64,000 nt of DNA from Membranipora membranacea (lineage: Eukaryota; Bryozoa; Gymnolaemata; Cheilostomatida; Membraniporidae). The stretch covers positions 24,306,001-24,370,000 of the forward strand of contig OU612073.1 in assembly GCA_914767715.1 (NCBI GenBank), read 5' to 3'. Under the pieces are notes generated by a model. It was not told the origin of the DNA. It worked only from the letters and a program-made list of their open reading frames with translations, and made no database searches. The number at the start of each line of letters is the position of its first letter. The stretch's first letter is position 1. The position numbers were made by a program, and so were the translations under genes. Of the stretch, positions 55,501 to 64,000 are shown piece after piece.

Positions 55501-58500
55501 GTTTATTATTACAAATAAGGAAGTTATCGCCTTGAATTAAATCATCATATTATCCCCAAATACACTGAAGGTTAGACTAGCCGTACAGTCTAGCTGTTCA
55601 GACTTACTGCTGGCAGGGCAAAGAAAGAGATTGCGAACACGGAGAAGCATGAGGCGACTATCTTCCCCATCCAAGTTTGGGGTACTGTGTCTCCGTAACC
55701 GATCGTCGTAACTGTTATCTATCAAAAGTGAACCCAATATAGATATGTTATACATATTCATATTTTTATACAATACATATGCATATCTGTGTACAATTTA
55801 CATATTGATATATGTCACACAATGATGTGTTGGCAAGACCTTATAAGAATTTTAGTTAGAATTAGTGAATGATGATCCGATCAAGTATAAAATATCATCA
55901 GGCTTATCGCATATTATACAGCTTGTGAGGTCACGATTCACTATTTTTTCTCTGCTTGAGGCTGAGAAATGTGTAGACTTTTTATGATTTATGCGCTACC
56001 AAAATTAGTTTTAATGATAGAATATTGATTTGACCGTTTTCAGGCGAGATAACTTCCAAACGAAGCAGCAATGTTATTTTGTGGAAATAATTGTTTGACA
56101 AGTGGAAAAAGATGTCATCAAGAAGATCATTAGTTATTGCACAATCAATTGTAACCTAATTATCAGTTTCTTCAACCATCAGAGTAAATCACCATTCATG
56201 TGGATCAAGAAGACAATGAATATCAGTGTTCAGAGCAATGGTGACTGGTCACACTTACCACACCCCACCAGAGGGCGTCTGCATAGCTTTTAAAGTGCAT
56301 TTTACCATCTTTGTCCACCTCGTCTTTTTCTGCCAGGTAGACAAAGTATGAGGAGAAGATCAGACCCAGGAATCCTATATACAGAGTGGTGATCAACTCC
56401 TACAACAATGTCAAACAGTTATATCAAATATTGAATCAGCTGTATGTGGGTAACTGTATAACATGTAGTACAGTAAGGCCACACCAAATTAATGTCTTGA
56501 TGTAGATGACGAGCAAGAAGGAATTTTGGAGGAGGGAGGAGGTATATTATTTTTTCATTTTATGCCAAAATACTAGAGGAGGCTGGAGGGAATTCCATTT
56601 TATTGTTTTATTTTTGGCAATTATGGAGAGGACGCTGGAGGGAAATTCATTTTATCACACGTTTTGTGTTATTTTTACAATAATTTAGAGAATGATCAGC
56701 TGGAGGCTGGAGGTAATTTTAGTTTATTTCTATGATCCAGATAATATTTTAGAGGAGGGAGGTAAATCTAGATCAAGACATCAATTTGGTGTGGCCTAAC
56801 ATATGAATATATTCTAGCTAGCCCAAAGCTACCTTGTACAGGGGTATACTAAGTTGAATTTCATGTGTATAAGTTTCTATGCAATACGTTTCATGTCTTG
56901 TAAAGACAGCTGGAGAGCTGCTAATAAAAAAGTGATGAACATTTTACATTTACAGTTTTAACTAATAATACATTTACTGATAAACAAGTTTACTAATAGC
57001 TTGAGTGGTAAAATCTGATATCCGTATGCTCACAGGGACAAACATTTAACGGTTTGTTGGCCGTTTGACCTTCCCTCTGACCTGTAATAACACTTAGATA
57101 GGATAATAATTCAGCTAATTATCACATACCTGTCTATGAATATATACAACAGAACCTAGAAGTCTCCATGTTCCTCCCTGTCTATCCACATGAAGCATTC
57201 GCAGTATCTGTAGAAATCGTACTCCTCTGTAACCGATACAAGAATATAGTGTCATTATTGTCTTAGGTTAATTTCAGACTATCGCTTCTTTTGGGGGATG
57301 TCTGATAGCCGCACAGATGATGCCTCCTATAAAAACTAATTTTGTCTCTTGACCCAACATCCCAATGAAAGCAAAATTCTAACAATTGTTTTAGATTTTT
57401 ATCAACATTTAAAGTTCCGATGTCTGAAGACCAGCAAAGAGCGTTCACAGATAACAGTCAGGTTGAAGTGCACCCTGACCACATAACAGGTCACGAGTCT
57501 TCGGGGTCAGGGAGACTTCTAGAATGCCAAATCAGCAGCTTTCTGAACTTGGGTGTTGAAATGGAGAGCTTTCATAAGCGCATACTGATCTTTGAGACAT
57601 GAATTTGGTTATAACCAGCTGGCAACTTAGACTAATGATATGAAATTGTTTTTGCGGCATGGTTTGACCAAATAGTATGAAACCCGGGTCACATGTCACA
57701 GCATGGCATTAAGCCAATTACCAAGGTTTCCCGTCATACTAACCTGATTGCAGAAGTTGCAAAAACCTGACCCTCGGAGCCAGCGGATAGCACAACTATA
57801 GATGCTACAACTACTATAAAATCTGTAAAAGAAATAGATGGATATACAGTATTGTTTACAGTTAGAATAACATTGCTGTATTCTCAAATCTTGTTATGCT
57901 CATTATGCCTGCTTTCTTGACAAGAAGAAAACTTGATTATGCAGAGATTCAACATCTTTTTAATATTTCCTCTGTGATATTTTCATGACAGCTCAAGAAC
58001 ATTTACAAACAATACTGTTGTTACAGCTCCATCTTGAGTCCGTCCTTACAATACTTACCAATAACTGATATAGGTTTCCTCGCGAATCTAAACCTCCCTT
58101 GTAGTCCTAAGTATTTACTCCTGCATCCAGCAGACCATAGTCTTACCATATACTCCACTCCAAAAAATACTACCAGAAAAATCTCCTACAACAAAATTAA
58201 TATAGGTTAGTTAGAGGAAAGACCAGGTGTGCTGTGTGAGGTTTTGGAACCTTTATTATGGTTGATTTTGGTCAGGTGCTTCTATATGTGTATTTTTATT
58301 ATATGTGTGCTGGAATGGTTGATCCTATTCACCATCAAGCTGGCCATTCTCTCGTTAAACAAGCAATACAGTGCTTGTATAATATCAGGGAATAATTGTA
58401 CCCTTGTTATGTTACATACCATATCCCATAATGCAACTCTGTATAAGCTGTCTTCTGTTTCTCAATATACAATGACTGACCAAAGAATGAGTGTAAAAGT

Positions 58501-60767
58501 TTGGGCATCTTCTGTAAGGACATCTGATTGGAGGGTGAAAAATCTCAAATAGTCCCCAACACATTTGAAGGTTTGGGAAGTCTAAGTTGTCAGAGCTTTT
58601 TTCTCATCAATAGATATCTTACCATCCAGAAGAGTATCCCGTTTGCGAATGATGTGTATTTTTCTATTGTTGATAACACACTGAATATGAGACAAATTAG
58701 CACCAACATGAATCTAAAACATACAAAAAACAATGATTTTCATTGATCATCAATCATTTCAATATGAATGTAAACAAGACACAATATTTACGCGCAAACC
58801 TAGGCCTAGCCTTAGTATAGGAAAAAATGCTTTGAGGAATAGCCTTGGGCAATTGGTTAATTTTTAGCTTTGCTAGGAAAGGGTTACGCACTAAATGAGC
58901 GTTTTGTATTTTGCCAATTTCTCTTCGCCGAACCACGGCCTGTTACATGAGGGTAGGGCAGTACAATGGTATATCCAGTATGAAAAATGAATGATTCTTA
59001 GTTTGTTTTGCTGCTTGCCTTGGCATGCAAATATTCAACTAAAATAATCGTTATCTGTCTGGGGCTGAGCAACTGATTGGGCCAGTTGTCAACATAATAA
59101 TACTATGTGACAAATTAACAATATACTAGCTGAAATATTTTATTATTCAAACACTGAATTAGCGTTTATTTAGCATATTGACGTGTCTGTACTCTGCTAG
59201 GTGTAATGTATACAGTTTTCATTCTCTTAATAAACTCATCTGCAGATTTATCGATTATTGAGAGAAAACCCCAGGAGGAAAATCGACAGGGAAACAGAAA
59301 TAGCTCAAAAGTCAATTGTTCCGCACCACCAGTTTAACCAATAAAGTCATAACAAGCCTGCAGCCCACTGCTGTGGATAATACTTCAGACCTGAGAATGG
59401 TTTAATTATCTCAGTAGCTTGGCCCTATTCCCAAATCGAGGATCTCAATATTCTCAGTTCAAACCTCTTGTCAATGTACGATCAAAAGGTCAATTGCAAA
59501 TTTGCATAAATATCGGACCATCAGGATTTTCCAATCAACATCAAGAGGAAGATTTGTTTGTTGATTGGGATAAGCGGCATTACCATACAGGCTACTTAAA
59601 GGGTGCTTGGAATGTATGGGGCGTATGACGTAGCTCGGTTAGGGGTATTTGTTCCGGCGTTTCAGGTCTTTTTGTAGGTGGGCTGTGAGTTTAGACAGGA
59701 TGTCAAATCACTACAGTATAAACATTCACACTCAATTAGAGGATGTTTAATATTGAAATCGCTTTCACAATCCTCAGTTTATCTTCATCCCAACCACTAC
59801 GACTAAGGATGTATAGGATGTGTATTATACTGCCATGTTTAATGGATAACAGCTATTATGAAATTCATTAGAATTTAAAACAAAGTAGCTGAATGAGATT
59901 ACACTCATCAGGGTAATTGGTATTGTGTCATCTCAGCACAGCTTTCAATGTTCTCATCAATATTGATACATGGTAATGTAGATCTCATATGGACATCAGC
60001 AGCGTTATCGGCTATAAGTCTGAGTGTCGGTTGCTGCCAGCTGATGGGACTTGTGTACCAGTGTATCATTACATTAGGGTCAGCACGTCATGAGAACAGC
60101 TCTGATTGTCAATATAGGTATAAGGTGATGGACATTCAATTTGTTCTGGACTTAGAATTAGTAGAAAAGCGATATACAGGATTTGCCTGAGCAGACATTC
60201 AAGGCCAGGAATGAGATATCAGTTAGATCATGTTGATATTCATATCTTTAGCTGAGGCTCACAGGCGATTGGAGCGCCATAACCCTTGCCCTAAGTCTGA
60301 CAGCTTATCCGGCTGGAGAGAGGAAGTGGCCTTTAGAAAATACGCTGAAAACAAGTTGTAACCAAAAGGCGCAGCACAGTCCCCGCTAAATTACCATACT
60401 CATAAACAGCATTCAGGTAAGCTCATGGAAAGCGCTACTGTGAGAGAAAGATCCTACCAAATGATGGAAAAGGAAATGAATAAATGTAAAATTCAAATTC
60501 TAAGTTTTCTCTAACAAAAATGTTTGCAATGATCTGAGCATAGAGCTACCTGACTTACACAGCAAAGTGGTAGATAAAGCATTTCCACCCAGTAGGTCGC
60601 TCTAAGAAGTTGTATATCCTCGCTTGTATAGTTTGGTGTATGTGTATAGCGCTACGTTTAGAGAGAGGTACGCCGTGTAACATTGCAGATATCCCTCCCC
60701 TGTCTCCTGGGGCGGGCGGCTTACTGTTGTTGTTGTGGAGTAATCGAGTCGGGCTCGCCTGGTCCAT
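49585..60767 (-). CDS. KCNQ: KCNQ (Kv7) voltage-gated potassium channel, complete coding region
   Basis: Fourteen exons join in phase to 579 residues: 60559-60767, 58623-58713, 58059-58185, 57744-57822, 57130-57226, 56259-56399, 55608-55718, 54932-55096, 52852-52890, 52065-52224, 51818-51929, 50610-50685, 50011-50208, 49585-49719. Kv7 channels carry slow, PIP2-dependent K+ currents that damp excitability. Seen in order: [15 protein letters not shown] before S1; S1-S3; S4 with [21 protein letters not shown]4-S5 [16 protein letters not shown]5; filter TTIGYGD (253-258); S6 ending [20 protein letters not shown]; helix A with the calmodulin-binding [14 protein letters not shown]; helix [21 protein letters not shown]; and the assembly coiled coils ([28 protein letters not shown]; final exon [20 protein letters not shown]). 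All hallmark residues are intact. The ATG follows a TTTAG acceptor directly, so a 5'-UTR exon probably lies upstream. The 39-bp exon could be alternative. Confidence 0.95.
56477..56796. mobile_element. 320-bp PIF/Harbinger-like MITE in a KCNQ intron
   Basis: Terminal inverted repeats of about 30 bp (GGCCACACCAAATTAATGTC, TTGATGTAGA at left; reverse complement with two mismatches at right) are flanked by the direct repeat TAA on both sides. A 3-bp TAA target duplication is the habit of PIF/Harbinger elements. The interior is three or four diverged ~65-bp repeats (GAGGCTGGAGGGAATTCCAT and on). No transposase. Confidence 0.8.
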
Positions 60768-60877
60768 CTAAACAAAAAGGTTTGTTGGTTAATTTGATCT
60801 CGTTGTGATGTTGATGATGTCATGAACCTCACAATAACATTACAGGACGGATACTGTACACACAAAATAACTCCCAC

Positions 60878-61178
60878 AATATTTCATTAGCATTTCATTA
60901 GTCATTAGCATGTGACCCCAAAACTTCTGAACTCAATTCTAATTTGGACATATAATTGATCTAAATATAGAAATGCAGATCTGAGATGTAGGAATACGGG
61001 CCGCTGTGTTCTTATGTTGGAACAATTTTCAGAGTCCTCATAAACGAGACAATCGGGATTATTTTTCTACCAGCTCCAATTCATAAAACTGGTATGTGAT
61101 GTTCAGTGGAATGTCTCAACAGCTATTTAAGCATACATACAAACCAAATTTCTTATATATGCTGAAATTTCGTTTATT
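60878..61178. other. KCNQ upstream region, no exon recognised
   Basis: AT-rich, with repeated CATTTCATTAG words near 60880-60905. A 5'-UTR exon and promoter of KCNQ are expected here or further upstream. Confidence 0.35.
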
Positions 61179-61483
61179 TAAATAAATAAATGAATGACCA
61201 CGTGTTAAGAGGAGGGTTGATATATACAATTCAAAGCAGAGTTCACCAGTCGAAAAGTAAAATGAGCATTGTGAATGTCTTTCTTTGAATCCCTTCGAAA
61301 GCCTAATTGCGCATCAATGGAAGACCTAGTAAATAAATAAATGAATGACTACCTGTTAAGAGGAGGATTGATATATACAATTCAAAGCAGAGTTCACCAG
61401 TCAAAAAAGAAAAAATTGGCATTGTGAATGTCTTTCTTTGAACCCCTTCGAAAGCCTAATTGCGCATCAAGGGAAGACCTAGC
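61179..61483. repeat. Two tandem copies of a ~151-bp unit
   Basis: Copy 1 at 61179-61329 and copy 2 at 61330-61483 both start TAAATAAATAAATGAATGAC and end CGCATCAAGGGAAGACCTAG (one mismatch in copy 1). Near-identical, suggesting recent tandem duplication. Confidence 0.9.
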
Positions 61484-61837
61484 TTTTTAATCAAATATTA
61501 ATCTAACATTTTCCTTTACAGATAAGTAAGAGGCTAGATATCGCAGTGCTCACCCCGCGACCTTTGAGGAAGCCTAGCTCTATGCTATCTTCATCTAGGG
61601 TTTGTGGCATCATTTTAGCATGCAGCGTATAACTCTCTGACGCGGCAGCAGTGATTAAATGTATAAGCGCTACTGAGAAGGCTGCCTTTAGTTAGATGAG
61701 CTCCACACCTCACTACATCTTGTAAACTTTGATACACAAAGCAGCTGGAAAAAAATAGAAGATAAAACTGTATTTTAGCAAGTTTATCTGCTGTAGGCCG
61801 ATGCTGTTGCAATGATTAACCTAACCCAAACTAACTA

Positions 61838-62064
61838 GGAGTAGGAGTTGGCTCAGTTGGTTAGAGCGCCGGACTTCAACACGCAAGTGTTGAAAGTCAT
61901 GGGTTCGAATCCCACTGCAGTCCATCTTCTACTGGGGATTGGTTGGTACCCCAGGTGTGCTCCGACCTGCCTGCAAACAGAGAGCAAATTGGCCTCGCCA
62001 ATAAGGCAATAATATTTCGCCGCCCATGCCTCGGGAGGCGAGTGATAAGACATCGGATTTTAAT
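61838..62064 (+). mobile_element. tRNA-derived SINE
   Basis: The tRNA-like head has A box TTGGCTCAGTTGGTTAGAGC and B box GGGTTCGAATCCC about 35 bases apart. The body is CCCCAGGTGTGCTCCGACCT, GCCTGCAAACAGAGAGCAA, then GCCGCCCATGCCTCGGGAGG, ending in a T/A-rich ATTTTAATCAAC tail. No CCA-proximal acceptor stem match, so not a working tRNA. Same family as 26790-27017. Confidence 0.85.
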
Positions 62065-62464
62065 CAACCTTTTTAATCAACTCAGGGGTGATACAAATAG
62101 ACTGAAACAAGGGTAGGGTGAATTACAGGACTTGTGTGTCAACTTTGCCCTCAAATGAGCAGCAGAAGGTAAAATCTGCTTGAAGGCACTATTCCCTTAG
62201 ATTGAATATAGTTTTCCCTTCAAAGCGTTACAGGGGTCAAATTTAGCGCTTGCGCTTGGAAAAACAAATAATTAATAATATCGAAATATTGTTTCTGGGC
62301 CCATGGGTGACATTCTCATTGATGTCAATAACCTAACTATGTGTCGACACCCTTCTGCCCCTGTGTCGTGAGGATAGAGAAATGATGCAGTAAGGATCGC
62401 CACAGCTTACCTTGAATATATTTCCTTATCTTCTCCTTTATGTCTTTTTTAATTCTCCAATACC

Positions 62465-62667
62465 ATGTGCAATAGTAGCTTCAGGAATAAACTCACCGTC
62501 CACCTCCCCACATCAAAGACAGCTTTGATCGAGGATCAGATGATCGTACACAGAGCTGAGTTTGACCTGCTGTCGCTGTGCAGAGCAGTATTCAGAATGT
62601 GCGGCGAGCAGAGAGTACTGTCATTCAGAGATCTATCAATCAACAAGAAGAAAATCAATGGAGCAGC
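62465..62667 (+). CDS. Orphan exon of an unrecognised gene
   Basis: An open frame of 67 codons with balanced codon use, starting MCNSSFRNKLTVHLPTSKTA, containing VHRAEFDLLSLCRAVFRMCG and ending SFRDLSINKKKINGA at a good donor (GCAGC/GTAAGTG). It may be a first exon, or an internal exon entered at an AG just after the ATG. No following exon could be placed before the end of the window. Family not recognised. Confidence 0.45.
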
Positions 62668-64000
62668 GTAAGTGAAAATGATGCCAAGATAATGTCAATA
62701 ATAGATGAATAATGATAATTTCTCTAAAAGCGGACACCTCCACATAATAATCATGAATGCATGCTGTCAGCTATGATAATATAATGATAATATAGTAGTA
62801 AATTACTCTCCTTCTTGTAGTGCAATCATACATATTTATACATTGACCAAATATAAGACATTCATTTTCTTAAGCTCTTTTGCAATTAGTAGGTTGGGAT
62901 TAGAAAGATTTTCCAATTTCTTAACTTACTATATCTAGCTAATTTTATCATTCAGAGTTGAAGGTCACGGGTTTGACCAGCTATGAACTGTACTGACTGC
63001 TAAATTTGGTGTCAACCAGCATTTACCTCGATTACCTATTGTTTAACTATTATAACTAAAAATTCGTAGCTTGGACAGATGATATATGGAGAACCCATAT
63101 CAATACTTATGTACTTTTTTACAACTTTAACCTCATATAAAATAATTTTGGATTGGTTTAGTGACGGCGACTCACTGAGTCTTGATTCTTTTAATGCTAA
63201 TAATATTTATTTCATTTGCTCGCACTTTAACCCAAAAGTGACAAAAGTCTACTATCAATCCCTGCACTTTTAGGATTTATCTCCACATTCACACTTACTA
63301 TGTAAGTATGGTTCGCCACGCGAGAGAGCACGGTATCTCATTCGTAAGCCACAATGCGACAAAGCCCATTATCCCCTTTTCTTTAAAAAATTTGCAAAGC
63401 ACTTTCTAAACTCGTAAACAGCCCAAGTGCATCAAAGTTACACGACTCTACATCAGAGAGTGTCCCACACTAAGTGGCCTGACATAGTGCTGAGAGTTCT
63501 GCTGCATATCGCATTTTTATTCGTTGCTATGGTCTTGCACTGACATTTCCCTATCTTTAACTGTGATTATTTTTATCCTGAAAATTGGACAGTTGGCTCT
63601 TTGGACACCGTTCTGGGCCTTAGTATTTCAATCTTTAATAGATTCCCAACTGTCCCAGGTTAGTGAGATTTTGAACGGATCGAAACCAGGGCCCTTTTCG
63701 CTGCAAGATCGTGATTTATTGGATTTACATAACCTAATCCTTATTTGCATGACTTAATCTCTGCGGGTTATTGTGGCCTTGTATTTTATCAGAACCATAT
63801 CACGTTGAAGAGCTCAGTACAAATCAAGCGGACACACATGTACACAACAAACTGCTTCTGCACAACTCTGCTCTGCACACAGAAATTCAGCCAGATATCA
63901 TAAATCTCAGGCTGCTTAGGGTCTGTCACTAGTTAAACATCCCCCTCCCCCCCCCCCCCCCCTCCTGTCACCAGCAGTATAAAGTATTCCGTGTGTTGGT
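62668..64000. other. Non-coding stretch to the window end
   Basis: Mostly AT-rich, presumably intron of the gene whose exon ends at 62667. A poly-C tract of about 20 bases lies at 63941-63962. Open frames at 63.1 and 63.5 kb lack splice context and family resemblance. Confidence 0.35.

Noticed and set aside
61845-61925. A functional tRNA gene
   Set aside because: A and B boxes are good, but the sequence lacks a proper acceptor stem and continues into a SINE body shared with another copy in the window.
63079-63273. THAP-like ICSHFNP string
   Set aside because: Too short and without the upstream C2CH zinc ligands in the right spacing.

Overview
The window is nuclear DNA of an invertebrate animal. 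Genes are split by short GT-AG introns, the background is AT-rich, and LINE, SINE and small inverted-repeat transposon remnants are common. A KCNQ-type potassium channel, a family known from cnidarians and bilaterians, argues against a sponge. I cannot name the species.

Layout: (1) 1-8.7 kb is mostly non-coding, with the 3' part of an unrecognised minus-strand gene (1.8-2.7 kb), a minisatellite (5.3-5.8 kb) and a fold-back element (6.35 kb). (2) 8.9-14.7 kb holds the 3' exons of an unrecognised plus-strand gene; its introns carry hairpin elements and a broken retroelement 3' ORF. (3) 15.3-21.7 kb holds a TIR element, a truncated F-box pseudogene and its intact single-exon F-box relative. (4) 22.3-30.3 kb, minus: a complete 11-exon GMC oxidoreductase (659 aa), with LINE remnants and a 27-bp satellite in its introns. 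(5) 31.3-41.0 kb, plus: complete TELO2 (13 exons, 835 aa), with a three-exon gene for a small secreted cysteine-rich protein nested in its largest intron. (6) 41.4-48.1 kb, minus: a 16-exon gene for an 825-aa membrane protein with tandem tyrosine modules. (7) 49.6-60.8 kb, minus: a complete 14-coding-exon KCNQ channel (579 aa). (8) 60.8-64 kb: repeats, a tRNA-derived SINE and one orphan exon.

The gene at 41.4-48.1 kb is the most remarkable. The model gives a signal peptide, an ectodomain of only about 20 residues, one membrane span, a juxtamembrane Cys cluster, four RPLPxxP SH3-ligand motifs and twelve near-identical FDEYTIY modules, nine of them paired with an (L/M)NEY motif. This looks like a tyrosine-docking scaffold built like the vertebrate transmembrane adaptors (LAT, PAG), but apparently made independently by phase-1 exon duplication. 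Its last exon is preceded by four tandem copies of its own splice acceptor, each leading to an immediate stop.

GMC and TELO2 are head to head; TELO2 and the tyrosine-repeat gene are tail to tail with near-touching poly(A) signals. Exon models were checked by splice-site consensus, reading-phase agreement across every junction, and family similarity recognised by eye; no database search was possible.
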